Positions 19,999-30,620 of a DNA stretch of 64,000 nucleotides are shown here, piece by piece; positions within the stretch are counted from its first letter, which is position 1; each line of letters starts with the position of its first letter. The DNA is from Kalmanozyma brasiliensis GHG001 (Eukaryota > Basidiomycota > Ustilaginomycetes > Ustilaginales), in assembly GCF_000497045.1 (NCBI RefSeq), contig NW_015961970.1, positions 802 through 64,801 of the forward strand. The letters are read 5' to 3'. The translations under genes were made by a program, and so were the position numbers. The notes under the pieces were generated by a model that did no database searches, was not told where the DNA came from, and worked only from the letters and a program-made list of their open reading frames with translations.

Positions 19999-22617
19999 AT
20001 GGAGATGAACGTCGACAACGCCAAGCAGCTCCTCGCTCAGCACGAGCAGGAGCTGCACCAAGCACAGGCGGCTCAGTCGCAGACGCTCAAACAGGATCCT
20101 ATCACAGCTGTCACCTCGGCTCCTAATGGCACCGCTTCCGATGTCACATCAGCGCCGACGGCAACCGCGAATGGAGCATCAGCTCCAGCTCCAGCACAAG
20201 CGGGTCTCGCGGCCCCTGCAGCCCCTGCCACCCAAGCCGCTGCTCCAATCACCTATAGCGCCCAATCCTCGGTCAAGGCCCCAGTCACCTCTGTTAACGG
20301 TCGAATGCAGCTCATCAACGAAGAGCAAAAGTTCAACAGCTCCGAGTTCGCCCCTCACCTCGACAGCTGGGGTCTCGCAGATGCTGGCTTTGGTTACGAC
20401 CTCTGCGCCGTGCTCGGCTCGCAATCCACCGGCAAGTCCACCCTCCTCAACAAGCTCTTCGGCACCAACTTCGACGTCATGTCCGAATCAGCGCGTCAGC
20501 AGACCACCAAAGGTATCTGGATGTGCAAGGGTCTCAAGATGAATGTTCTCGTCATGGACGTCGAGGGAACCGACGGCCGTGAACGTGGTGAGGACCAGGA
20601 CTTTGAACGCAAGTCTGCCTTGTTCTCTATGGCTTCTGCCGAGGTGCTCATCGTCAACCTCTGGGAGCACCAGGTCGGACTCTACCAGGGCGCCAACATG
20701 GGTCTGCTCAAGACTGTCTTCGAAGTCAACCTCGGCCTATTCCAATCCAGCAAAGCCAAGACGGCAGGAGCTAAAGACAAGACACTCCTACTTTTCGTGA
20801 TCCGCGACCACATCGGACAAACTCCCCTCGAAAATCTATCGGCCACCATTATGGCTGACCTCACCAAGATTTGGTTCTCGCTCTCCAAACCTGAAGGGCT
20901 CGAGGATTCCAACATCACCGACTTTTTCGACTTCATGTTCACCACTCTCCCGCACAAGATCCTTCAACCCGCTGAGTTCGACAGGGCCGTCGACACTCTG
21001 CGCAATCGGTTCGTCGACCCCAAAGACCCTAACTTCGTCTTCAAGACCGAGTACCACAAGCGCATCCCAGCCGACGGCCTGCCGCACTACCTCGAGAGCA
21101 TCTGGGAGCAAGTCATGACGAATAAGGACCTCGATCTGCCCACCCAACAGGAGCTCCTCGCCCAGTTCCGATGCGACGAGATCGCCAATGCCGCATTCTC
21201 CCATTTCGCTACCAGCATCAAGGACTTCAGGAAGCACATTGAAGGCGGTTCCATCCTCGACACTCTCGGCGCGGACATGGCGCTGCACCGTACCACTGCG
21301 CTGTCCAAGTTCGACCGCGATGCAAGCCGCTACCACCAAGACGTGTACAAGCGCAAGCGCCTCGATCTGCTCGACAAGCTCAACGGCTCGCTCTCGCCCT
21401 TCTTCCTCGGTCAGCTCAAAAACTTGCATCGCCACATGCTCTCGTCGTTCAAGAAAAACGTGCTGGAGCGCATGCGTTCCGAATTGAATTACGATTTCGG
21501 CCAGGTGGTCACCTCGGAGAAGCAATCCGCATTGGGCAAGTTTACCGCTGCGGCGCAAGCAGTGCTGCTGGCGGAGACGGACTGGACGATCGACGAGGAG
21601 GTCGCGCAGCTGGACACCGAGATTCAGGCCATCTCGGACACCATGCGCGTCGAGGAGACGAAAAAGATGGTCGCCCAGATCGAGCGTATATTCAAGAAGA
21701 ACATCGCCGAACCAATCGAGATGGCGCTCAATAAGCCCGAGCCGGACATGTGGGACAAGGTGCTCTCCGCGTTCCGCTCGACGCTGGAACAGGCCGAAGC
21801 GACCTACCTGCGCAAAGCCAAGAGCTTCAACTGCACGGAGGAGGAGAACGAGGCCGCGCTTTTGGCGCTGCGTCGCAAGAGCTGGCTGAGCCTGCGCGCC
21901 AAGGTCGACGAGCAGACCGCCGACTCGGTGATCGCCGCCAAGCTGAGGAATAACTTCGAGGATCGATTCCGCTACGATGACGCTGGGGTGCCGCGCGTGT
22001 GGAAGCCCGAAGACGACATCGATAGCGCGTTCCGCAAGGCACGGGACGAGACCCTGTCGCTCATCCCACTCTATGCCAAGATTAGTCCTACCGACCCAGC
22101 GCTGGCGGTGGAATTGCCATCGACATCCGACGACCCTTCCCACCAGACCTCGGTCGACCGTGGCGAGGAGGAGCCGTTCGACTTCGCCTCCACCCTCACC
22201 GTCTTCACCGAGACTCGCAAGATCGACATCTCGAATCGCTTCCGCAAGGAGGCCGATGCGCTGTATGTCGAGGCGAAACGCTCCACTGTCAGCTCCATCG
22301 CCCAGATCCCGCTCTGGATGTACGGTGTCATGGTGGTGCTCGGATGGAACGAGTTCATGGCGGTCATCTCCAGCCCGATTTACTTCACCTTCCTTTTGCT
22401 CCTGATTGCGAGCGCATACGTTGTTTGGAGGCTCAATCTGCAGGGCCCGCTGGTGAGCGTCGTCAAGGCGGTCGGGAGGGAGGTGCACAGGTTGGCCGAT
22501 GATCAGTTGAGGAGTCACTTCAGCCAGCCTGTCCCCGCGCCAGCAGTGTTGCAAGACCAGCGGGCGGCGCCAAAGGAGAGCAAGGTGGAAGAGATCGAGT
22601 TGACGGAAAAGTCGTAG
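19999..22617 (+). CDS. SEY1: Sey1, atlastin-type ER-fusion GTPase
   Basis: 872 aa, ATG at 19999. A disordered Ala/Pro/Gln-rich N-terminus (~1-95) precedes the RHD3/Sey1 GTPase domain. The P-loop is GSQSTGKST at residues 140-148. DVEGTDGRERGEDQDFERK carries the G3 DxxG, and a later FVIRDH gives the RD motif. A long helical middle domain follows. Near residues 770-810 there are two closely spaced hydrophobic segments (IPLWMYGVMVVLGW and YFTFLLLLIASAYVVW) forming a membrane hairpin. A charged cytosolic tail ends the protein. Sey1 fuses ER tubules homotypically. Length is near that of relatives (~780-870 aa). A 595-codon open frame on the opposite strand is a shadow of this gene. Confidence 0.96.
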   Translation: MEMNVDNAKQLLAQHEQELHQAQAAQSQTLKQDPITAVTSAPNGTASDVTSAPTATANGASAPAPAQAGLAAPAAPATQAAAPITYSAQSSVKAPVTSVNGRMQLINEEQKFNSSEFAPHLDSWGLADAGFGYDLCAVLGSQSTGKSTLLNKLFGTNFDVMSESARQQTTKGIWMCKGLKMNVLVMDVEGTDGRERGEDQDFERKSALFSMASAEVLIVNLWEHQVGLYQGANMGLLKTVFEVNLGLFQSSKAKTAGAKDKTLLLFVIRDHIGQTPLENLSATIMADLTKIWFSLSKPEGLEDSNITDFFDFMFTTLPHKILQPAEFDRAVDTLRNRFVDPKDPNFVFKTEYHKRIPADGLPHYLESIWEQVMTNKDLDLPTQQELLAQFRCDEIANAAFSHFATSIKDFRKHIEGGSILDTLGADMALHRTTALSKFDRDASRYHQDVYKRKRLDLLDKLNGSLSPFFLGQLKNLHRHMLSSFKKNVLERMRSELNYDFGQVVTSEKQSALGKFTAAAQAVLLAETDWTIDEEVAQLDTEIQAISDTMRVEETKKMVAQIERIFKKNIAEPIEMALNKPEPDMWDKVLSAFRSTLEQAEATYLRKAKSFNCTEEENEAALLALRRKSWLSLRAKVDEQTADSVIAAKLRNNFEDRFRYDDAGVPRVWKPEDDIDSAFRKARDETLSLIPLYAKISPTDPALAVELPSTSDDPSHQTSVDRGEEEPFDFASTLTVFTETRKIDISNRFRKEADALYVEAKRSTVSSIAQIPLWMYGVMVVLGWNEFMAVISSPIYFTFLLLLIASAYVVWRLNLQGPLVSVVKAVGREVHRLADDQLRSHFSQPVPAPAVLQDQRAAPKESKVEEIELTEKS

Positions 22618-22945
22618 AACCACAACGATAGACGGGAAACGATTGTACGAGTCTCAACGTAGAATTTGACGAACGGTCATGCAACGGTCGAAAGTGGGCT
22701 TGTGCGGCAGATGTGTGAATTTGTGACGATGAGGATGTCGGCGAAGCCCCTTCTCGCTCGAGGCTGCTTGTGTGGGTCTGTGACAGACGTGTCGACGGGT
22801 GCCATCCTTTGCTTCTCGATCGACCCCTTTCCAGCTGTGCCCCTGTCCCCGTTGCCATCCCTGCAATCCTCCCACCATCCCTTTGAACACTGAGTCCCTG
22901 CCACCGTCCCCCCGAGCACGGCATCCCTCTCACACGAGCTCCACC
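22618..22945. other. Tail-to-tail intergenic region, SEY1/NADH dehydrogenase
   Basis: 328 bases between converging stop codons, expected to hold both 3' UTRs. No gene or repeat seen. Confidence 0.55.
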
Positions 22946-24668
22946 TCAAAACCGCCCCACATCGCGTCCGAACAACAGATTGCTTGCCCAGTTTGCAGGC
23001 ACGAGGAAGCGGTTCCGCCAGCTCATGCTCATGATCGTATACGCACTTCGCCAAAGAACCCATGCGAGGGCACCCGAATTCTTGCCCTGCGGCGAGTCGA
23101 TGAGCGCGGTGCGCGAGCCGAGGGAGGCCATGCTGCCTTTGTTGGCGAACTCGAAGGGTTTGCTGGTGTTGCTGGTGTTGAAGAGATGGGCGAGGTAGGT
23201 GCCCTTTTGGTTGGCGACTTGGGCGGTTGCGGGTAGGGGGTGGGACTGTTGAGAGGCGCAATCGCCGAGAGCAAAGACGTTGGGGAGGGGGACCAGCTCT
23301 CCCACGTCTTCGGAGGAGGGGTATTTGTCGGGGTGGAGCACTGATCCTCCGATCGCAGGGCTGCTTGCGTTAACGAGCACGTTGAGCGTGTCATTCGTGA
23401 GCACTTTTCCAGATCTCTCCTCCTTCCCCACCCCGCGCAGTGCATCGATTAGCGGGGAAGTCGTCACCCCCGTACTCCAAACCACCATGCCCGCTCCCAC
23501 CCTCTCTTCCCCCTCGAGCACCACCGCATCCCGCTCCACGCGAGAGATCCGCGCGTTGAGCCGCATCTCGATCCCATCGCGCGAGAACTTCTTGACCGCA
23601 TAGTCCGAGAGCGACTTGTCGAACGACGAGAGGATCGTGCTGCCGGCGTCGAGGAGGTGGATCGACGGATAGGGTCGAAGGTTTGGATACAGGCGAGAGA
23701 GGTCTTCCTTGATCTGTCGTCCCCCATCATCATATGGGTGCGGGTTAAGATTTAGGCGTCGAGGCGTCGAAAAAAGCGTCGTCAGTCGTTGTTTGGACCG
23801 GTGTGAGTGTAGAAGGTTGAGAAGTTCAACGTCAGTATCGAATGCTCAAGTGAGATCAAAGCGTCGGGAAGTGGGGCATACGCACCAGATCATGCAGTTC
23901 CGCAGCGAACTCGCTCCCCGTCGGCCCACCTCCGACAATCACAAAACTCAACAGCTTCCTCAACTCCCCCTCCTGTTCCGCACTCAACTCGCCACCCTCC
24001 GCATACTGGTGCTGCTTCGTATTCGCCGCCTCGAACAACCCCATGATTCTCCACCGGATCGCTCTTGCGTCCGCGACATCTTTGAGGAACAACGCGTTCT
24101 CTTTGACGCCCTTGGTGCCGAACGTCGCGTTGTATGCGCCTACACAGATCACGAGGTGGTCGTAGGAGAGAGAATAGGTTGCTCGTTCGCCAACTGCCTC
24201 TGTCTGGCCTGTGGAGGAAGGGGGCAGAAGTGGGTCGGAGAGCTTGAATTGCGGTCTGAACGCGGAGGTAAGCTCGATCTTCTGAGCTTTGAAGTCGACC
24301 GCGTCGCACCACGCGTGATGGTGCTCGATGGCCCGGTTGGAATGGATAGGTTCGATGGCACTGCGAAAGTCCAGTGTTGCACAGGATGCCTGTGCCAGCA
24401 ACGGGGTGAAGGAAAAAGCCGTGGTCGGGGAGACCACTTTGACGTCGAATTGGCGGATCGTAGACCAGGAGAGGTTTTTGAGGAACGCATAGCCGCCCCA
24501 GCCCGTGCCTAGGACTACGAGGCGCTTCTTGCGCGGTGGAGTGGTCGTCTCGGTTGCGTAGGCGCGCTTGGGGATGATGATGCTGGTCGAGGCAATGGAT
24601 GGGGTGAATGCGGGCCGGGCCTTGAGGGTCCACAAGAGCGGAGAGGCGCTGCTACGTGTGAGCGCCAT
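22946..24668 (-). CDS. Type II NADH dehydrogenase (NDH-2), mitochondrial, one intron
   Basis: Spliced: exon 1 24668-23886, intron 23885-23714 (172 nt, GTGCGT...CGACAG), exon 2 23713-22946, giving 516 aa. The joint reads ...ELHDL/IKEDLSRLYP..., which restores the conserved family block in phase 0. A CTTAAC about 35 nt before the acceptor could be the branch site. The start is the ATG at 24668; the extension to 24734 begins with GTG. The N-terminus is Arg/Ser-rich like a mitochondrial presequence. Two Rossmann motifs are visible: VVLGTGWGGYAFL (FAD) and FVIVGGGPTGSEFA (NADH). A third block, PNVFALGDCA, fits FAD binding. No EF-hand insert is seen. The enzyme passes electrons from NADH to ubiquinone without pumping protons; internal or external facing (Ndi or Nde) cannot be decided. 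Confidence 0.9.
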
Positions 24669-25496
24669 ATTGGAGATGCTGTCGACGCTGGTGATGTCGA
24701 GCCAGGGGGCGATGGAGGTGGTGGGGGAGTGCACCCTTTGCTTTCGGCTTGATCAAGTATCAAGAGCCCCTTTCTTCCGTCAGAAGCAGCCTACAGCTGC
24801 TGGATTGTTCCTGACAAATGCGAACGTCGTGGTCCATGCGCACAGATACGAGCGCCCTATCAGCCTCAAAGTTGCTGCCTCCCACATTGATAAGAGAAGC
24901 GTCGATCCTGCTGACTCTTCCCGGTCAGCACCTTCCGGACCATCCGAACGAATTAGCCGCCTTGGCAGACCCTCTGCAGCGCGTCACTCTGCAGAAACCT
25001 CGTCTTGGACCCTGATTGATCAAAATTGCCGGCAAAAGCTGAAAGCTGTCGGAGTCAAAGACTGACACCTCGGGTAGCGTTCCGATTGCATCCGGGTGCG
25101 GAGAGCAGAGCCAGCACCTTTCAGCAGCTTGTCCAATTCGAGATGAGCTGGTGTGAAAGTCGATCCACGGTACATTGCTGCACACAAGTGGACAAAGAAA
25201 GGCAACAAGGGCAGGTATGTAAGCCTCGCTCACACGCATCGACAGGCCGGCTGACGACCTGGTAGATGTTCCTCACAGTCTGTACAGCTCAATCGTCATA
25301 GGCTTACCACACTGTAAAAGCACCATGCAGAGACACCGAAACAATGATGATGCGATAATGCAGGAGAAGAGTACAGACGATGGATGATATGCTGGTCTAC
25401 GAAGAGACGTAGTATGAGGATGCGGAGTGAAACCCCGGGTATGCACGGTGGTTCGTGATAATGTGTATGCAGATGCAGCAACAAGGGGACTACCCC
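24669..25496. other. NADH dehydrogenase upstream region
   Basis: 828 bases between the ATG of the dehydrogenase gene and the stop of the Hsp20-tailed gene, both on the minus strand. No supported frame; presumably promoter plus a 3' UTR. Confidence 0.5.
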
Positions 25497-27326
25497 TCAA
25501 AATCGAACACTGCTGGAAGAGCTCGAGAGGTTGCCGGCCTTGGACTTGCGGGGGAGCGTGACTCGCAGCGTGTTGCCGTCAAACTCGGCCTTGACATTGG
25601 CCAAGTCGCAGTCCTTCTCCGAAAAGTGAACGCGGCGTTCAAAATGTCCGCCTCCTTCAGCGTCCCACTTGTCGGCGACAACGTGCAACGTGCTGTCGTG
25701 TGCGTTGCGCTTGGTAGCCAGCGTAATGCAGTTGAGCGAGAACCCAGGTAGAGACACGAGCACGACGTACTTGCTACGCTCGGTCGCCATCGCTATGCTT
25801 GCCCCGGCTGGAGCGGATCTTTTGCCGAAGAATGGCATGCACGAAGGACTGATGGGAGTCGAAATGCTGCACGAAGAGGTGCGCTGCCTGCTAGTCGGGT
25901 ACTGAAGACCATCATCGTCGTTCTCCACGATCTGGGGAGAGTCGCCCGCGTCTGCTTCCGATCGCGCCTTGTTGAAAGCAGGAGCTGCCTCATCATTCAA
26001 TGAGGGTCTTCTCGCGGTCGTAGTCGCGGAAGTCGACTCGTCCTCTGCGACTGAGTCTGCATGGTCCGATGTCTTGATGATTCGCAGAGGTGTGCGGTCC
26101 TGCTCCTCGAGCGCGGCCGCGGTCAGCTTGCTCTTGGGCGTCGGACCGTTCTCTGGCGACGGTGCTGTCTCTGGCGTCGACGGACCCGAGGAGCTGGACG
26201 AAGAAGGACCGTAACGGCCGTAGGGGCCCATTCGGCTGGTAGGCCAAGTGTCGCGCTCGCCCAAGTCGTCTTCTGCCGTCGACTGGGAGAGACCTGGCGT
26301 CATACGTGCGGCTTCGAGCGAGTCGCGCGCAGGCGGCGACACTACGCCAGTCGAGGAAGACGACGAAGAGGATGAAGCATAAGCAAGAGCAGAGCGCTCA
26401 AAATGCTGAGAAGCAGACTTGGTGAACGGGCGAGCTGAAGCAAGCATGACACGCCTCGCGGTGTGTGCCTTTGAGTTGTTGGGCTCTGCGCTGGAGAAGC
26501 TCGCATGTCGACGAGCCGCCGAGTCGGAATCGGTCGAAGAAGTCTGACCAGCTGATCGAGGGGTCTGAAGCGCAAAGAGTGCTGAGCGCTGATGGGAGCC
26601 GTCCGACGACGTGGGCGATTCGAGACGGTCGGAGAGCGCAGGCGATGCGAGATTCGGCGACAGGCCTAATGGTGGGATGGCGGAGCTAGAATCACGCGAG
26701 GCATGGTAGCGGTCGTCGTCCGGCAACAGACTTCGCCAGCTATCTGACCTCACCGAGTCCTGCGACTGTCTGTTGGACATGCTGAGATTGGACATGGACA
26801 TGGTCGAGGGCCCGCTGATGATGCTGCTGAAGGAGGTGCGAGAGGTGCCGAGAGACGAGCTGGACATACGATCGCTGGTCGAAATGCGAGGCGACGACTT
26901 GGCTGCTGCGTACGCATCGATATCGAAAGCGCTCGAGGTGGGAGGCAAGCTGTGCGGTGAGAGATCTTGCCGGGAGATGCGCGGCTGGCGATCGGACGCA
27001 AAGTAGGGATCATGCTCGGGAAGAAGCGAACGCCACGAGTCGGGGCTCGTCATGCTGGTGCGACTTGAAATGTCATTGTGCGAGGGTTTCGAAGCTGATG
27101 CGCTGGACGAGAACAGGAGAGCAGAAAGATCTGAAGCATGCGAATGACGTGGGGACTGTGTCGCTGTTGGAGGCGGCGAGTCATCATCGTTCAAAGGCGA
27201 CGAGGCCCTTGCTGTAGCAGTGGTGGCTGTCGAAGAGAACCGTTCGAGCTTGGCGGGTCGTTGAATGACGAGCCTGTCGAGTTGGATCGATGCGGCATCG
27301 AGCTCTCGCGGCGGTGGTGGTCGCAT
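25497..27326 (-). CDS. Disordered Ser-rich protein with C-terminal Hsp20/alpha-crystallin-like domain
   Basis: 609 aa from the ATG at 27326; the frame reaching 27368 begins with TTG. About 510 residues are rich in Ser, Pro, Arg and Asp, with many SP/TP sites and no fold I recognise. Two related segments 'SWRSLLPEHDPYFASDRQPR' and 'SWRSLLPDDDRYHASRDSSS' occur near residues 95 and 195. They form a repeated SWRSLLP(D/E)xDxY motif. The last ~90 residues (about 519-597) look like an alpha-crystallin/Hsp20 domain: VVLVSLPGFSLNCITLAT, then FERRVHFSEK, then GNTLRVTLPRK. Typical small heat-shock proteins are 150-250 aa, so the long N-terminus is unusual. Function unknown; a scaffold or signalling role for the tail is only a guess. 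Confidence 0.75.
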   Translation of the reverse strand: MRPPPPRELDAASIQLDRLVIQRPAKLERFSSTATTATARASSPLNDDDSPPPTATQSPRHSHASDLSALLFSSSASASKPSHNDISSRTSMTSPDSWRSLLPEHDPYFASDRQPRISRQDLSPHSLPPTSSAFDIDAYAAAKSSPRISTSDRMSSSSLGTSRTSFSSIISGPSTMSMSNLSMSNRQSQDSVRSDSWRSLLPDDDRYHASRDSSSAIPPLGLSPNLASPALSDRLESPTSSDGSHQRSALFALQTPRSAGQTSSTDSDSAARRHASFSSAEPNNSKAHTARRVMLASARPFTKSASQHFERSALAYASSSSSSSSTGVVSPPARDSLEAARMTPGLSQSTAEDDLGERDTWPTSRMGPYGRYGPSSSSSSGPSTPETAPSPENGPTPKSKLTAAALEEQDRTPLRIIKTSDHADSVAEDESTSATTTARRPSLNDEAAPAFNKARSEADAGDSPQIVENDDDGLQYPTSRQRTSSCSISTPISPSCMPFFGKRSAPAGASIAMATERSKYVVLVSLPGFSLNCITLATKRNAHDSTLHVVADKWDAEGGGHFERRVHFSEKDCDLANVKAEFDGNTLRVTLPRKSKAGNLSSSSSSVRF

Positions 27327-28942
27327 GTTGATATGAGACCCAAAGGATGAGATGTGGGTTTGGCGCAAAGGAGTGATGCGACACGGTGACGCGAGACGGG
27401 TGGTCAGACGAGCATCTCCAGTAGACTCTGACCTGAGCTCTCGTATACTGAGTGGACGCCGTCTGGATCAGATCTGGTGCCACGGACGCCAGTGATGCTG
27501 GTGGTGACGATGATGATGATGCCGTTTGGTTGCCAGACTTGACTCGAATGCGGGACGAGAAGGAACAGCGCAGAAAGGGATCTGTTGGAGGAGGTGGCAA
27601 GGAGAGGGGTAGGGTGATGATGGCGACAAAGGGAGAGGAGGACGACGGAGGCAAGGGTCAGCTGGAGGGAACAGGAGCGAGAGCGTGAGGTGGCAATGGC
27701 ATTGCTAGCCATTCGAAGGGCGCATTGTCAGGTCCGCTGGCCGGGAAGCAGGACGAGGAGGGCTGCAGCATTGAGCCGGTTAGAGAGAACAATGGCAGAG
27801 CAGAGCTGCACGGCACAGCGCTGCGCTGCGCAGCGCGGTCTGTGTCAGGAGCATAATCTTTGTTTGCCTTTGCTGCGCTTTGCTGCCCTCCTGCCTCGAA
27901 AATAAAAATAGAAGTGTATTATAAAAAATGGGCACTTTTACGGCCAAGAAACCTTGTTTTAGCGAAGAATGGCGTAGCCGAAGTCGGGCAGTGCCTGCCT
28001 CTTTGCTCCTGTCGAGGCTGCACGAGAGGCAACGAGCGCATAGGATTGCATGAAAGGGTTGGCTTTGGCTTGGCTTGTGACCACTTTGGCAGTCAACGTC
28101 AGCAGATCTGTCACAGAGCTCATCAGTGGCGGATCGCTTCCGTCGATTGAGCATCTCCAGATAAAGCTCGGACAGTCCTGGCTATCCGGGCAGCGGCGAA
28201 CCAATGACGAGAGATAGACAGAGCCACCGACACAATTCTAGAATCACACTGTCACTGGGCCCTGTTCGGTCAGGGGAGGACCTATGCCATGTCGGTCAAG
28301 TGGGCTGCTGCGGTCTCCGCTCTGGGCAATTTGCGCGCCTCACCCCGTAGAAAAAGGTTGACCGAATTGCAGGGACAACGCGCAGTCAACATGGCTCGCA
28401 CGCACACCGGCCAGCCGGAAACGAACACAGCTCGTGCTGCGCAGACCTAGACTCTAGCTGCTGTTGCAATGTGTTTCATACAGTGGACCCTCTCTCTGCC
28501 GTCGGTGGCCGTATTCTCGCCCTCGTTCGGAAAGTATGAACCCATCTCGAACAGGCATTGCGTCAGATCTCGCAGAAACGAAAAGAGAAACCAGCCCCTG
28601 GGGAAAAAGAACAGTCTGCAGCGCACAAAAATGACACACACTGCTTTCGAATTTTCTCTTTTGGTGTGGCCTGCCTCAGGTCAGCGTTGAGGTCGGGGAC
28701 TGAATTGTGCATGTCCCCGCCTGGCTGCTGGCCTCTCGCGAGCTTTGGATCCTCTCATCCTAGGTTAAACCCTTGATGGACTTGCAGGACCCTCCGACTC
28801 GTATGACTGTGCTGTGATGTGATTCGGAAGCTCCTCGAAAGTGCTTTTCTTGGAAGTGCGCGTGTGGACGTGGTATTGTTAATCCTCGGAAAGTCCACCC
28901 TAAAGGAGCGGACAAAGGCGCAGGGGCAGGCTCGACTCCAGG

Positions 28943-29206
28943 TCAAGGTGGGTTGTTCGTTGGTGCTCCCAGCCTCATTTGCGCTTGGCCTCGGCTTCTT
29001 GCTACGAAGACAGTCCCGACAAGACGGGCTGCTGCCTCGGCTTGCCCCGTAACGATTGCTTTTCCGTCCAGAAGCTTCTCATCGACCTTGAATGCAACTA
29101 CCTTGCCTTCAGAACCATAGTCAGATGCCATACAAGGTGTGTCCTTACCATGTCGAGCTTGCGTAAACAGCGCAGCGTCGTCTGCAACTCTGCATGGCGT
29201 CTGCAT
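28943..29206 (-). CDS. Weak candidate small ORF (87 aa)
   Basis: ATG start at 29206. Its middle part, KVVAFKVDEKLLDGKAIVTG then QAEAAARLVGTVFVA, has an amino-acid mix and periodicity like a folded protein. The ends are less convincing. No family recognised and no transcript signal seen. It could be an exon of a spliced gene, or chance. Confidence 0.15.
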   Translation of the reverse strand: MQTPCRVADDAALFTQARHGKDTPCMASDYGSEGKVVAFKVDEKLLDGKAIVTGQAEAAARLVGTVFVARSRGQAQMRLGAPTNNPP

Positions 29207-30080
29207 GAACGAAACAGGAGTTGACAGCCAAAAGCCCCTGACTGCTGCGCTTGCCAGATCTCATTTCCGAATTTTAGCTTTTCTTTGATAAACGCGCGAA
29301 TGATGACGACATTCGAGCCAGCAAGCGAAATTCTCGACAAAGGCAGAGGAGGGCTGAAATGCAAGATTACACCACCGATTGCATCTTGCATTTTGAGACA
29401 CGCGGCGCTGGGTACCAGTCTTTCTTTCCCTTAAAAGATTGCGTCTCTCCGCTTGCACCTCGCCCACAATTTAGAGCTCAGCTGGTCCCGCTCCCTGCGG
29501 CGCTCAGCGGTCCGTCGAACCCGCCTCCATTTCACTTTCCGACTCTTCTTGCTCTCTTCTCAGGGGGAAAAGGCGACGACGGGTCAACATTTGCTTGTGC
29601 AGCGACCAGCGAAGCTCGCAAGGCCGGCTGTGGTCGACCAACTTGACCGACAGCAACAGCCTCGTTCGCTGCTGCAAACACCGCTCGGCTCGCCTCGCTA
29701 CGACCCTTTGAACACCTTTGCCGGACCCTGTTGCTCTTTCTGCTTTGCTCTGCTTGCCGAAATCGCTCGTTGGCGCTTTGGTGGCGGTCATTTGCGAAGG
29801 GGTTCGCCCACCTCGCTAGCACCATCTTGGTCGCCGTGGGGCTTGCTGCCTTGGCTGTATCGGCTGCTTCGCTCTCTCGCTTCGTTGTGAGGGCCCGGCT
29901 CGGCTGCACCGTCGGCTACCACCTCCTGCCGTAGTCAAAATGATTCGGCCTCTTGGGTTGAACCCTAGGGTTAACGATGAGCCACTCAGACCCTTGGCAG
30001 CGCCACGTTGCCCAACGATGAGGAACAAAGTGATGACTTTTGAGCGACACCGATAGCCATCTGTACGCCCTCTACAGCGG

Positions 30081-30620
30081 ATGGTGCTCACCCTCGACAT
30101 TCCTATCCACGAGTCAAACAGCCACAGCTGTCGACCTCACGACCACATGGGAGCTCGCCACCTCACTCGTCGGAAAAAGCTGCTTCGTGCTCAACCTTTC
30201 ATCGTGTCAAGCGCACTCAAGACGCGCAGTGACGACTTTCTGCTCTGGTGTCGCTTCTCGCTTCCATTCTCTAGCGTCGCCGCTCGGCCTTTGCTTCGGT
30301 ACCGTGTCGGCAAAGCCTTCGGCAATGATGGGATGGCTGGCTTGAGTTACCACTTGAGCGCTTTGCATAAGCACGGCGTCTTCTTCGACGTCCAAGACAA
30401 GCATGAAATTGTTTTGAAAGCAGACACCTCCAGAGTTGGTCCTGCTGCTCTCTGTCGTCTTACCGATGCTATTTCAAGGTGCAAGGAGGCGGCGAGATAT
30501 CGCAAGCACGTTCAAGGTGCCTACCTCTATGCGACTCGGCACGACGACGTGCTGCCTGTCTCAGTGACACTCCTTCAAACGCGCACGTCCCTGTTCCATA
30601 CGCGACGTCGGATGTTGTAG
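30081..30620 (+). CDS. Weak candidate orphan gene (179 aa)
   Basis: The longest ATG-started frame in the 4.3-kb gap. From about residue 75 onward (GKAFGNDGMAGLSYHLSALH and following) codons favour a purine in first position and the residue mix looks protein-like. The first ~70 residues are Arg/His/Ser-rich and less so. No domain, signal peptide or membrane segment is seen. It may be a lineage-specific gene or a chance frame. Confidence 0.22.
   Translation: MVLTLDIPIHESNSHSCRPHDHMGARHLTRRKKLLRAQPFIVSSALKTRSDDFLLWCRFSLPFSSVAARPLLRYRVGKAFGNDGMAGLSYHLSALHKHGVFFDVQDKHEIVLKADTSRVGPAALCRLTDAISRCKEAARYRKHVQGAYLYATRHDDVLPVSVTLLQTRTSLFHTRRRML

Noticed and set aside
20836..22623. 595-codon open frame on the minus strand opposite SEY1
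   Set aside because: It follows the codon pattern of SEY1 read backwards, as happens in GC-rich genes with biased third positions. It has no domain, and SEY1 is well supported.
29731..29934. 67-codon frame with one hydrophobic segment
   Set aside because: Very short, in a pyrimidine-rich stretch that gives Leu/Ala/Ser by chance, no other support.
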